The notes: generated by a model from the sequence alone, not told the origin. Positions 1-6,764 are shown, counted from the first letter of the stretch. The stretch: 9,815 nucleotides of DNA from an uncultured Chloroflexota bacterium (GCA_903837815.1 CAILWD010000351.1:1-9815), one strand, 5' to 3'. Numbers and translations: made by a program.

Positions 1-111
1 CAGGTTGCCAATGAGACCCGACGAACTGTTTATCGCCTCAAACATGAGTTGCTATCTGACTATTTGCGTCAGCAACTCAAGTCGCCTGCTATTCATATGA
101 CTTTTGCGTAA
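1..111 (+). CDS. C-terminal tail of an unidentified protein, possibly DNA-binding
   Basis: The first reading frame is open from the window edge to a TAA at 109-111 and encodes 36 residues; the gene begins upstream of the window. The tail contains ANETRRTVYRLKHELLSDYL, which resembles the end of a helix-turn-helix recognition helix followed by a basic and leucine-rich helix, as found in sigma region 4-like or transcription-factor C-termini. That resemblance is only an impression. The gene converges on the minus-strand gene ending at 199. The 87 bases between them are AT-rich and hold no convincing terminator. The frame could be open by chance, so the call is weak. Confidence 0.35.
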   Translation, partial: QVANETRRTVYRLKHELLSDYLRQQLKSPAIHMTFA

Positions 112-198
112 GTCCTAATTATTATACTGCATTGAGGAAAGAGGTGGGATTGCCTCATATCTCCATGACACAGCCAGATTTATTTTCTCTCGAGAAGT

Positions 199-1410
199 CT
201 ATTTTTTCATCATCCCCCGATATTCCAAATAGGCTGTCACTCCGTTAATCCAGTTTTGCAAGCCGTCCACGCGAATGGAAGCTTCGTCGCAATTATTGAA
301 AATACCACCGCCAAACTCGTCCGTTATTTCATCAGAGAAGGTCCAGTTGCAATCGTTGGCTGGGATTTGTCTCGCGCGAACAAAGGTGACAAAGGCGCGG
401 ATTTCAGGATCAAGCCATTCATTTTCCAAAGTCGAAAGACGGAAAGCCTGAGCCAGCGCTGCAAGCCCTTCGAGTTTCGTCGCGCTGGAGATGGATGTAT
501 TTTTGGGATTCAACGAACGGACTTCACCCGCACTGATGGTCTGGGCGATTTTCTCCGCGTAGGCTTGGTCCGCCTTCGAAAGCGAATCCAACTGCGCGAG
601 TTTGCCGAAAGCGTAGGCGTGCCAGTGGTCTTCTGTCACCGGCTGTGAAATCAAATCGTCATTGACCTCCCGCGCCCGTGCCAGCCAGAACTCGTTACCG
701 GTCATGTCGTACAGGTCGAGGAGGGCAAGCAGGCTTTGACTGGCGGCATGGGTCATGTAGAAGTCAGAGTCCGCCGAGGCGTTGAAGTACGGGTCGAGCG
801 CGTAATAAAATCCGCCGTCGGGTTTGCGCATGGCGAGGATGAAATACCCCAGTTCGATTGCCGTGCCGAGCAGGTCCCGTTCTTGCAGAGAAAAATCACC
901 CGCTGCCTGCCAGCGCTTGTAGATGGTATCCACCGTCAGCGCCGCCCCGCCAAGCGGACAAATCCCCTCGGCGAAGAGACAAGTCCCGCGAAAGCGTTCC
1001 GGGTCGGTCACCAGCGCTTCGAGGTAATGGTCGAGGGCAAGGTCGCCGGCTTTGCAATATTCCAAATCCTTCGAGACGCGGCAAACGGTGTAGAGCGCCC
1101 CCGTCCCAGATATCAGGCGGACGTGCGAGGGAGAGTACGCCCGCTCGCCGGTCATAAAATCCACCTGGTAGGAGAGTTCGCCGTTGGGCAATTGCTGGCG
1201 CACAAGATAGTCACCGGTGGCAATGACTGAGTCTTTCAGGTCGCCGTTGGGAATGGGGAAGGTCTTCGGCAAACGGGCGGGCGGTTGGGTTTTTGTGGGA
1301 ATCGCTGTGACAGGCGGGGGGGTGGGCTGGGTTTCCCTCTGACTAAAAAAGAAGAAGCCCGCCAACGCGAGCAAAATGACGATGGCGAGCAGGGTTTTTC
1401 CGCGAGACAT
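199..1410 (-). CDS. Membrane-anchored extracytoplasmic protein, probably all-helical toroid fold, function unknown
   Basis: This 403-residue protein has a short basic N-terminus and one hydrophobic segment at about residues 6-22, then a Thr/Pro-rich linker to about residue 53, so the body probably lies outside the cytoplasmic membrane. The rest looks mainly helical, with repeated aromatic and Leu/Ala-rich helices and a DGGFYYALDPYFNASAD stretch in the middle. That pattern recalls alpha/alpha-toroid proteins (terpenoid-cyclase-like or unsaturated glucuronyl hydrolase-like), but I cannot name a family or catalytic residues. It has six cysteines (CRVSKDLEYC, GTCLFAEGIC, NDC, NNC), an even number that would suit disulfides in an exported domain. 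Its ATG shares one base with the TGA of the upstream HAD gene (TGATG), implying translational coupling. It is the last gene of the minus-strand cluster. Confidence 0.75.
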   Translation of the reverse strand: MSRGKTLLAIVILLALAGFFFFSQRETQPTPPPVTAIPTKTQPPARLPKTFPIPNGDLKDSVIATGDYLVRQQLPNGELSYQVDFMTGERAYSPSHVRLISGTGALYTVCRVSKDLEYCKAGDLALDHYLEALVTDPERFRGTCLFAEGICPLGGAALTVDTIYKRWQAAGDFSLQERDLLGTAIELGYFILAMRKPDGGFYYALDPYFNASADSDFYMTHAASQSLLALLDLYDMTGNEFWLARAREVNDDLISQPVTEDHWHAYAFGKLAQLDSLSKADQAYAEKIAQTISAGEVRSLNPKNTSISSATKLEGLAALAQAFRLSTLENEWLDPEIRAFVTFVRARQIPANDCNWTFSDEITDEFGGGIFNNCDEASIRVDGLQNWINGVTAYLEYRGMMKK

Positions 1411-2081
1411 CAGCGCCTCTTTTTCAAGTGTTCGTTTAGATCACGCAGCGAAAGTTGTTCCAGCGACGAGACGGTGATGTCGCCCTGCACACCCATCTGC
1501 GCCGTCAGCGGGTTTGGCACGCCGACGACAAAAATCCCGGCGCGGCGGGCGGCTGTCACCCCGTTGACTGAGTCTTCAAAGACAACCGCTTCACCCGCCT
1601 GGACTTTCAACCGTTCGAGCGCCTTGAGAAAAATATCCGGGTAGGGTTTTGACCTGCCCGACTGGACATCATCCTGACAGACGACGTGGTCGAAATAACC
1701 AAAGATGCCAAGCCGTTTCAGATGCGTATCCACCCATGAATGCGTGGAACTGGAACCGACGGCAACCCGCACCCCGCTCTCTTTTGCCTGCCCAATCATA
1801 TCTGTGACCCCGGGCAAAATCGGGCTATTATGAATCATCTCTGCGTGCTCTTTTCGATGACGCGCCCTCAAGGAGGCAAGATCAAGCCGTCCCTGCGAAA
1901 TGGAGGAAAGATGGGTCGCAGCATCGAAATCTGAGATGCCCCAGCCGCCAATCGTCTTCGCCCATTCATCCACCGGCAATTCAAACCCATGCTCACGATA
2001 GATGGACTGCCAAACCGTTACCTCGGGCGTCTCGGTATCGAGAATCAACCCGTCGAAATCGAAAATCAAAGCCTTCAACAT
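1410..2081 (-). CDS. HAD-IA family phosphatase, beta-phosphoglucomutase-like
   Basis: All four HAD motifs are present in 223 residues. Motif I is DFDGLILDTE, with nucleophile D8 and general acid/base D10. Motif II is VGSSST around S110/S111, motif III is K145 in SGRSKPYPD, and motif IV is E169-D170 in FEDSVNGV. A helical cap (about residues 17-85) sits between motifs I and II, which is the subfamily IA arrangement shared by phosphoglycolate phosphatases, beta-phosphoglucomutases and sugar-phosphate phosphatases. The length is normal and nothing is missing. The substrate cannot be read from sequence. Being downstream of pdxST makes a PLP or pyridoxine phosphatase role conceivable, but that is speculation. 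Its ATG directly follows the TAA of the 106-residue gene, and its TGA overlaps the next ATG by one base. Confidence 0.9.
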   Translation of the reverse strand: MLKALIFDFDGLILDTETPEVTVWQSIYREHGFELPVDEWAKTIGGWGISDFDAATHLSSISQGRLDLASLRARHRKEHAEMIHNSPILPGVTDMIGQAKESGVRVAVGSSSTHSWVDTHLKRLGIFGYFDHVVCQDDVQSGRSKPYPDIFLKALERLKVQAGEAVVFEDSVNGVTAARRAGIFVVGVPNPLTAQMGVQGDITVSSLEQLSLRDLNEHLKKRR

Positions 2082-2402
2082 TTATGGATACCGCCTCACA
2101 AAATCGGCAATTGCCTCCCACATTTTCAGGTCGCCTTTGCCATTGGATAAGATATTCTCAAGCATGTTCGCCAGCGGAGGTTTCATCGACAGGTATTCGC
2201 GTTGGGCTTCCACTTCGGTGGCAAAAAAACGGGTATGATCCATCCAACCGCGAATACTGCACGAAACCGCAAAAAAACTCTCCCCGCGTTTAAGGGTCAG
2301 GCGCGCGCCTTGCTCGTGTTCCTCATCGCGCAAAATGATCCCGCCTTCCGTGCCCTCGCCGCCAGTGGTGTCGCCGTCATTGTATACAAACCAATTACTC
2401 AT
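2082..2402 (-). CDS. Conserved-looking 106-residue protein of unknown function
   Basis: I do not recognise a family. The protein is soluble, acidic near the N-terminus (a Gly/Glu-rich stretch with GGEGTEGG at about 14-21) and then has a beta-rich core (GGIILRDEEHEQGARLTLKRG, broken here as GGIILRDEEH plus EQGARLTLKRG) followed by a helical C-terminus containing EAIADFVRR. It is supported as a real gene by its packing: its first 8 bases overlap the end of the GNAT-like gene (ATGAGTAA contains both its start and the upstream stop), and its own TAA abuts the HAD start codon with no gap. It is probably co-translated with both neighbours. The beta-rich core followed by helices could suggest a small-molecule or protein-binding role, but this is a guess. 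Confidence 0.75.
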   Translation of the reverse strand: MSNWFVYNDGDTTGGEGTEGGIILRDEEHEQGARLTLKRGESFFAVSCSIRGWMDHTRFFATEVEAQREYLSMKPPLANMLENILSNGKGDLKMWEAIADFVRRYP

Positions 2403-3315
2403 CGATGTCCATTCTACTGATGCGCGAAGGCTGCGCGTTCACATTGACGGGAACCGTCCGCGCCGGCTGTCCCTCCTTGATCAAACGCGCAAGGTGCTTC
2501 ACCATCACCGCCTGACGGGGCAAAGCCTTCGCGCCCAGGTCTTCCAAAACAGGCTCGAGCCAGGTTTGATAGGAGCGCACATTTAAGTATACCCGACGCC
2601 CGCCGCGTTCTGCCAGACTCGATACCAGCATCGAAATTCGCCCGCCGACGTGGTTTTCATCGGGGTGAATCAAAGGGGTCAGCACAATGCCGTACATCCC
2701 CGAAGCGACGCTTGCGTAGCACTTGGAATTTTCCGCGTGAACAAAGCCTGCCAGGCGGCGCGGCGCAGGTTCGATGGGATGGAGAAGCGGCGGCACGATT
2801 TGATGGTGGATACTCTGCACTGCGGGCAGGTCAAGCGACTGCGCCCGCCTCCATCCCCCGCCCGAATCTGGTCCCTCTGCCCCGATGCCGGTTACATCCC
2901 AAAGCCTTTGGCGCGCATACACCGAAAAGCCCGCCATGCGCAGCGCGGGAAAAACGTCGCTGGTTTCATCCACTTCGGCGGTTACGTGGAAAACGCCCCA
3001 AGCGCCAGTCTGCGCCGCAAGGTGTTCGATCAACGCCGGTAATTGCGCGTCGCTCAAACGGTAAGACGGCGCAAGGTACAGCAATTTTGCAAACGGCTCG
3101 CCAACCGTGTGGATGACCCCGCCCAACAGAGCCGTCTCGCTCCCGTTGGCAATTGCCCCGTACAAATGCCGCGACGGATTGATATACGCCAGCAGTCCCA
3201 CCGCTCCCAGCGGATGTCCGCGAGTCAGGGCGCGCGTGCTGTCGAGCGTCAACACATCGTTGCGGTGTCGCGCGATGACGGGAAGATCGAGAAGGTCGAG
3301 CGGGCGGATCGTCAT
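2395..3315 (-). CDS. Tandem GNAT-like acyltransferase-fold protein
   Basis: The 306-residue protein opens with MTIRPLDLLDLPVIARHR, a typical GNAT start (beta-1 then helix 1). It appears to hold two GNAT-like halves, roughly 1-145 and 155-285. The first ends with FPALRMAGFSVYARQRLWDV, the second with VYLNVRSYQTWLEPVLEDLGAKAL; both match the usual C-terminal beta-strand/helix/strand pattern in which a helix is followed by a Gly before the last strand. The classic acetyl-CoA pyrophosphate loop (Q/RxxGxG/A) is not obvious in either half, so one or both may be degenerate or may bind something else. No Shine-Dalgarno sequence is visible before the ATG, because a palindromic element ends 13 bases upstream of it. 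The gene overlaps the following 106-residue gene by 8 bases. Confidence 0.75.
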   Translation of the reverse strand: MTIRPLDLLDLPVIARHRNDVLTLDSTRALTRGHPLGAVGLLAYINPSRHLYGAIANGSETALLGGVIHTVGEPFAKLLYLAPSYRLSDAQLPALIEHLAAQTGAWGVFHVTAEVDETSDVFPALRMAGFSVYARQRLWDVTGIGAEGPDSGGGWRRAQSLDLPAVQSIHHQIVPPLLHPIEPAPRRLAGFVHAENSKCYASVASGMYGIVLTPLIHPDENHVGGRISMLVSSLAERGGRRVYLNVRSYQTWLEPVLEDLGAKALPRQAVMVKHLARLIKEGQPARTVPVNVNAQPSRISRMDIDE

Positions 3316-3328
3316 GGTTTATATTTCG

Positions 3329-3410
3329 TCGTTGCGAGCCGCGTTTGCTGCGGCGAAGCAATCTGCCATGCTGGGAGATTGCTTCGGGCGAAGAACACGC
3401 CTCGCAACGA
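3329..3410. repeat. 82-base nested inverted repeat, dispersed REP/MITE-like element
   Basis: Outer arms TCGTTGCGAG (3329-3338) and CTCGCAACGA (3401-3410) are perfect inverted copies. Inner arms GAAGCAATCT (3355-3364) and AGATTGCTTC (3376-3385) are also perfect and extend to near-pairing in the loop (GCC against GGG). The element fills nearly the whole gap between the pdxT stop and the GNAT start. I recall very similar GCGAAGCAATCTC...GAGATTGCTTCG palindromes scattered in many copies through Chloroflexota genomes; that memory is not checked here. In RNA it would form a long hairpin and might attenuate readthrough from pdxT. Confidence 0.8.
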
Positions 3411-3414
3411 TATT

Positions 3415-3993
3415 TTACCCCGCCAATGAAACAAAATACTGATGGAATCTGGTGTCGTCTGTCAGTTCAGGGTGAAAAGAAGTGGCAAGCAGGCGTCCCT
3501 CCTGTGCGGCAACGATGCGCCCATCTTCGAGAGCGGAAAGTACCTTCGCCTGTCCATACACCGACTCGATGATCGGCGCACGGATGAAAACCGCGTGATA
3601 GGGATGGTCTGTGCCGGAGGCTTTCTTCAACCCTTCGATGTCGAGGTCGGTCTCGAAAGAATCCACCTGTCTTCCAAAGGCATTGCGTATCACTTTAATG
3701 TCCATCAAGCCAAGCAGGGGCTGGTCGGCTTTGGCATCCTTCGAGAGAAAGATGGCGCCGGCACAGGTTCCCCAAATGGCATGGGACTTGCCAAACTGGC
3801 GCAGCGGTTCCATCAAATCGTACGCGACGGCAAGTTTACCGATGGTGGTCGATTCGCCGCCGGGGATGATGAGTCCGCTCAAGCCGTCGAGATGTTTTGG
3901 CAAACGGACTTCAATCGCCTCCACGCCGATTCGTTTCAGCATGGAAATATGTTCAGAAAAATCGCCCTGCAGGGCGAGGACGCCGATTTTCAT
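3415..3993 (-). CDS. pdxT: Glutaminase subunit of pyridoxal 5'-phosphate synthase
   Basis: PdxT hydrolyses glutamine and channels ammonia to PdxS for PLP synthesis from ribose 5-phosphate and glyceraldehyde 3-phosphate. The 192-residue product starts MKIGVLALQGDFSEH, the family's usual N-terminus. It has the oxyanion-region GGEST (residues 45-49), the nucleophile C77 in WGTCAGAIFL, the RNAFGRQ signature (103-109) and the H174/E176 pair in TSFHPELTDD, so the catalytic triad is complete. A GTG at 4018-4020 would add nine residues, but family homology favours the ATG at 3991-3993. Neither start has a good Shine-Dalgarno sequence; the usual place is taken by an inverted repeat (4005-4055). It lies downstream of pdxS, and coupled expression is expected. 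Confidence 0.97.
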   Translation of the reverse strand: MKIGVLALQGDFSEHISMLKRIGVEAIEVRLPKHLDGLSGLIIPGGESTTIGKLAVAYDLMEPLRQFGKSHAIWGTCAGAIFLSKDAKADQPLLGLMDIKVIRNAFGRQVDSFETDLDIEGLKKASGTDHPYHAVFIRAPIIESVYGQAKVLSALEDGRIVAAQEGRLLATSFHPELTDDTRFHQYFVSLAG

Positions 3994-4004
3994 GGCATGT
4001 ATGC

Positions 4005-4055
4005 AGGTAGACAGGTACACAAGTAGACAAGTCGTTCGTATTTACCTGTCTACCT
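4005..4055. repeat. 13-base inverted repeat in the pdxS-pdxT spacer
   Basis: AGGTAGACAGGTA (4005-4017) and TACCTGTCTACCT (4043-4055) are perfect inverted copies, separated by 25 bases that include the related direct words ACAAGTAGACAAGT. The repeat fills most of the spacer between pdxS and the pdxT start codon and would fold as a hairpin in the mRNA just before the pdxT start. The low-complexity GTAGACA(A/G)GT units suggest a slippage-prone or dispersed repeat rather than a classic regulatory site. Confidence 0.75.
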
Positions 4056-4074
4056 ATCTACCCATTTACCTCTC

Positions 4075-4962
4075 CTACCAACCCCGCCCGGCGATCTTCT
4101 CGCCTTCGGGCATCTGCGACACGTTGCGTCCGACCATCGGCTCACCGAGATTCTTGCTGACTTCCGCGAGAATGCCGGCGTCCTTGTAATGGGTCACCGC
4201 TTTGACAATTGCCGCCGCGCGTTTGGCAGGGTCACCGCTCTTGAAAATACCAGAACCAACGAAGACGCCGTCCACGCCGAGTTGCATCATCAACGCCGCA
4301 TCTGCGGGAGTTGCCACGCCGCCCGCCGCAAAGTTGACCACGGGCATACGTCCGAGTTCCTTGGTTTCCTTCACCAGTTCGTAGGGTGCGCCGATTTCCT
4401 TCGAGTAGCGCATGAGTTCTTCGTCAGCCATCGTGGTCAGGTGGCGGATGTCACCCAGCACGGTGCGAGCATGGCGGACAGCTTCGACCACGTCGCCGGT
4501 TCCAGCCTCACCCTTCGTGCGGATCATCGCAGCGCCTTCACCCACACGGCGCAGCGCCTCTCCCAAATTGCGGCATCCGCAAACGAAGGGCACTTTGAAG
4601 TTGTGCTTCAAAATGTGGTTGACCTCGTCAGCGGGCGTCAGCACTTCAGACTCGTCAATGTAGTCAATGCCAACCGCTTCGAGAATCTGCGCTTCCACAA
4701 AATGTCCAATGCGGCATTTTGCCATCACGGGGATGGTCACCGCATCCATGATCTTGAGAATCATATCGGGGTCAGACATGCGCGCCACGCCGCCGTCCGC
4801 GCGGATGTCGGCAGGAACGCGCTCCAGCGCCATCACCGCACACGCGCCAGCTTCTTCCGCGATCTTGGCTTGCTCAGCGTTCACCACATCCATGATGACG
4901 CCGCCCTTGAGCATTTGCGCGAGACCTTTCTTCTCAGTCCAGGTACCAGTCTTTTGTTCCAT
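4075..4962 (-). CDS. pdxS: Pyridoxal 5'-phosphate synthase lyase subunit
   Basis: PdxS is the (beta/alpha)8-barrel core of the dodecameric PLP synthase and combines ribose 5-phosphate, glyceraldehyde 3-phosphate and ammonia from PdxT. The 295-residue sequence is full length and highly conserved. Visible hallmarks are GGVIMDVVNAEQAKIAE with D25, MALERVPADIRADGGVARM, K82 in VMAKCRIGH (the sugar Schiff-base lysine), D103 in IDESEVLTPADE, K150 in TKGEAGTGD (the second, swinging-arm lysine) and the VNFAAGGVATPADAALMMQLG phosphate-loop segment, here cited by positions 218-238 approximately. The ATG is preceded by AGGAGTG at a normal distance. It is the first gene of the minus-strand cluster, divergent from its probable regulator PdxR across 326 bases. 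Confidence 0.98.
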   Translation of the reverse strand: MEQKTGTWTEKKGLAQMLKGGVIMDVVNAEQAKIAEEAGACAVMALERVPADIRADGGVARMSDPDMILKIMDAVTIPVMAKCRIGHFVEAQILEAVGIDYIDESEVLTPADEVNHILKHNFKVPFVCGCRNLGEALRRVGEGAAMIRTKGEAGTGDVVEAVRHARTVLGDIRHLTTMADEELMRYSKEIGAPYELVKETKELGRMPVVNFAAGGVATPADAALMMQLGVDGVFVGSGIFKSGDPAKRAAAIVKAVTHYKDAGILAEVSKNLGEPMVGRNVSQMPEGEKIAGRGW

Positions 4963-5022
4963 GTTGCACTCCTAATTTTTTGATTTTTCCATACGGTCAT
5001 TCCGCAGGTGATTTACCTAAAC

Positions 5023-5037
5023 AAACCTGACAGGTTT
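5023..5037. repeat. 15-base palindrome AAACCTGACAGGTTT, copy 1
   Basis: Two 7-base arms, AAACCTG and CAGGTTT, surround one central A. The reverse complement of this site occurs at 5103-5117, so the two copies also form a 15-base inverted pair about 65 bases apart. In the probable pdxS leader RNA they could pair with one another or each act as a DNA-level dimer site. It may equally be a dispersed genomic palindrome. Confidence 0.8.
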
Positions 5038-5102
5038 TCAGAACTCCCCACCACTCCGTCAAATCTTTTATTCAATAGTGGCTGCTATAACAGGTCGCGA
5101 TG

Positions 5103-5117
5103 AAACCTGTCAGGTTT
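5103..5117. repeat. 15-base palindrome AAACCTGTCAGGTTT, copy 2
   Basis: Same 7-base arms as copy 1, with central T, making it the exact reverse complement of 5023-5037. It lies about 10 bases downstream of the predicted pdxS transcription start on the minus strand, so it would be at the 5' end of the leader RNA. Confidence 0.8.
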
Positions 5118-5132
5118 TATTGTGTGCGTTAG

Positions 5133-5160
5133 ATTCTAGGACAAAATTGGCATATGTTAA
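5133..5160 (-). promoter_or_regulatory. Candidate pdxS promoter
   Basis: On the minus strand TTAACA (5160-5155) is followed after 16 bases by TAGAAT (5138-5133), a fair sigma-70-type match. It would give a leader of roughly 160 bases before pdxS. The word CAAAATTGG (5142-5150), whose inverted copy CCAATTTTG lies at 5189-5197, falls in the spacer between the two hexamers, where a bound regulator could act. Confidence 0.45.
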
Positions 5161-5197
5161 GAGCCAATAAATCAAATTAACTACCAGTCCAATTTTG
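5142..5197. promoter_or_regulatory. Candidate PdxR operator, inverted CAAAATTGG / CCAATTTTG
   Basis: CAAAATTGG at 5142-5150 and CCAATTTTG at 5189-5197 are perfect 9-base inverted copies with a 38-base gap. A further GCCAAT at 5163-5168 lies between them. The arrangement overlaps the candidate pdxS promoter. Assignment to PdxR comes from position only. Confidence 0.4.
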
Positions 5198-5248
5198 ACT
5201 ATGGACGCCATTTGCCGCGAATTGTCTCTGTCCGTTCGCTCAGGTTGA

Positions 5249-5278
5249 TGATATATTCACCAAGCCAATAGCGATTGG
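5249..5278 (+). promoter_or_regulatory. Candidate extended -10 promoter and start-site palindrome of pdxR
   Basis: TGATATATT (5249-5257) fits an extended -10 element (TG, one base, TATATT); no good -35 is visible. The predicted transcript would start near 5264, directly on the palindrome CCAATAGCGATTGG (5265-5278), whose second half runs into the GGAG ribosome-binding site (5277-5280). A protein bound there could block both transcription and access to the start, which would suit autoregulation. Confidence 0.4.
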
Positions 5279-5288
5279 AGACATCAAA

Positions 5289-6764
5289 ATGCGAATTCCA
5301 CTCGACCGACAAAGCGAGACTCCGCTCTACCAGCAGATTGGGACCTACCTGCGTCAGGCGATTCTTTCGGGAAGTCTGACCGCCGATACACGCCTGCCAG
5401 CCTGTCGTCAACTGGCGCACGACCTTGGAGTGAATCGAACCACAATTGAAAATGCCTACGCCGAGTTGGAAGCGGACGGGCTGGTCTTCTCACGCATGGG
5501 CAGCGGCACGTACGTCCTGCCGCAAAATCCAATTCCAGCAATCCCCAAAAACAGCGATGCCGCCCTGCCGCTTTGGCAGCAAAGCCTTCGCTCCAATCAC
5601 ATCCTGCGCAAGTCCGATGTGGTGGATGACATGCTTGCCGCGGCGGGGCATCCGCACCCGATCAGCTTTGCCAGCGGCGTCAGCGACGCGCGACAATTTC
5701 CATCCGAAGAATTCCGCAAGATCATTCAAACCGTCATGCGCCGCGACCAGATTTCCGCGCTGGAATATGGCGAGCGCAACGGCTACGCTCCGCTGCGCGA
5801 GGGCATTGCCCACATCCTCGCCAGTCAGGGATTGCAGGCGCATCCCGAAAACGTCCTCATCACGGCTGGGTCACAGCAGGCGATTTTTCTCGCGGCGCAA
5901 GTTTTGCTGAAGCCAAATGACATTGTCCTCGTTGAAGACCCCACGTATTCATCAGCTCTCGATCTCTTCCGCACATTGGGATTTCAAATCGTCGGCATTC
6001 CGATGGATGGGCAGGGGATGCAGGTCGAAAAGCTGGAGACTCTCCTCCAGCAATATCACCCCAAGCTGATTTACACCATCCCGAATTTTCACAACCCGAC
6101 AGGGACCTGTCTCAGCAGCGCCCGCCGCCGACAACTGATCGTGCTCGCAGACAGATACAACGTCCCGATTCTCGAAGATGATTTCGTTGGCGACCTGCGT
6201 TACGAAGGTCATGCCCAACCATCGCTCAAAGCGCTCGACCCTGGCGGACAGGTGATTTACGTCAGCACTTTTTCCAAAATGTTGATGCCTGGGCTTCGCG
6301 TTGGGTTTATCGTCGCCGATGGTCCCGTCTACGACAGCCTGCTCAACTTCAAACGCCTCAGCGATCTGGCAACTTCCACGTTAATTCAACGTGCGCTGGA
6401 TGCTTACGTCACCGTCGGACGTTATCAAGCCTACCTGCATCGTTCCTGTCAGGTCTTCCGCAAGCGGCGCGACGCCATGCTCGAAGCCATTGACCGTCAC
6501 CTGCCTCCAAGTGTTTCCTTCGACGCACCTAAAGGTGGCTTGTTCATTTGGTTGAAACTTCCCGCATCCATGTCAGCGGATAACCTGTTGACTGCGGCGT
6601 GCAAAGAGGGAGTTGCTTTCGCGCCTGGCAATTTATTCTTCACCGACGGCGTGAGCGGGGACGAATGGATTCGTCTCAACTTCGCGTCCCAACCAGCGGA
6701 AGACATCGAAGAGGGAATCAAGCGTTTGGGAAGTGCCATGCGTCGGACGAAGATTAGAAAATAA
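5289..6764 (+). CDS. pdxR: MocR/GabR-type GntR regulator with aminotransferase domain, probable PdxR
   Basis: The 491-residue protein fuses an N-terminal GntR winged helix (about residues 1-78; TPLYQQIGTYLRQAILSG, LPACRQLAHDLGVNRTTIENA, GSGTYVLP) to a class I aminotransferase-like domain (about 120-485) through a linker of roughly 40 residues. The PLP-site signatures are present: FHNPTG (267-272), ILEDDFVGDLRY (294-305) and the Schiff-base lysine K330 in STFSKMLMPGLRVGF. The MocR motif is usually EDDY, so the Phe here is a mild change. Such proteins use PLP as an effector rather than for catalysis. The divergent position next to pdxST points to PdxR, known in Actinobacteria and Firmicutes as activator or repressor of pdxST. 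GGAG at 5277-5280 supports the ATG. A MocR with another target is the main alternative. Confidence 0.88.
   Translation: MRIPLDRQSETPLYQQIGTYLRQAILSGSLTADTRLPACRQLAHDLGVNRTTIENAYAELEADGLVFSRMGSGTYVLPQNPIPAIPKNSDAALPLWQQSLRSNHILRKSDVVDDMLAAAGHPHPISFASGVSDARQFPSEEFRKIIQTVMRRDQISALEYGERNGYAPLREGIAHILASQGLQAHPENVLITAGSQQAIFLAAQVLLKPNDIVLVEDPTYSSALDLFRTLGFQIVGIPMDGQGMQVEKLETLLQQYHPKLIYTIPNFHNPTGTCLSSARRRQLIVLADRYNVPILEDDFVGDLRYEGHAQPSLKALDPGGQVIYVSTFSKMLMPGLRVGFIVADGPVYDSLLNFKRLSDLATSTLIQRALDAYVTVGRYQAYLHRSCQVFRKRRDAMLEAIDRHLPPSVSFDAPKGGLFIWLKLPASMSADNLLTAACKEGVAFAPGNLFFTDGVSGDEWIRLNFASQPAEDIEEGIKRLGSAMRRTKIRK

Larger units (their letters stand above)
4963..5288. promoter_or_regulatory. Divergent pdxS/pdxR control region
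   Basis: This 326-base stretch has no gene. From left to right it holds the pdxS ribosome-binding site, a small AGGT/ACCT hairpin (5006-5018), two 15-base palindromes (5023-5037 and 5103-5117), a candidate minus-strand pdxS promoter, a candidate plus-strand pdxR promoter and five CCAAT/ATTGG half-sites (5146-5150, 5164-5168, 5189-5193, 5265-5269, 5274-5278). In known MocR-type PdxR systems the regulator binds repeated half-sites in exactly this divergent gap. That these particular words are the operator is inference. Confidence 0.6.

Noticed and set aside
112..198. Terminator between the first two convergent genes
   Set aside because: Only short stems such as TTCT/AGAA around CTCG and a distant T run are present; too weak to call.
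3994..4020. Upstream GTG start for pdxT adding nine residues
   Set aside because: The extra residues are not part of the PdxT family and are encoded by the inverted repeat; MKIGVLALQG is the usual N-terminus.
4189..4983. 264-residue plus-strand open frame opposite pdxS
   Set aside because: pdxS on the other strand is full length with all catalytic residues; the His/Arg-rich translation is a shadow.
5006..5018. AGGT-GATTT-ACCT hairpin near the pdxS start
   Set aside because: Four-base arms are expected by chance in this length of sequence.
5199..5420. Small minus-strand open frame overlapping the pdxR start
   Set aside because: It lies mostly antisense to the conserved DNA-binding domain of pdxR and has no supporting motif.
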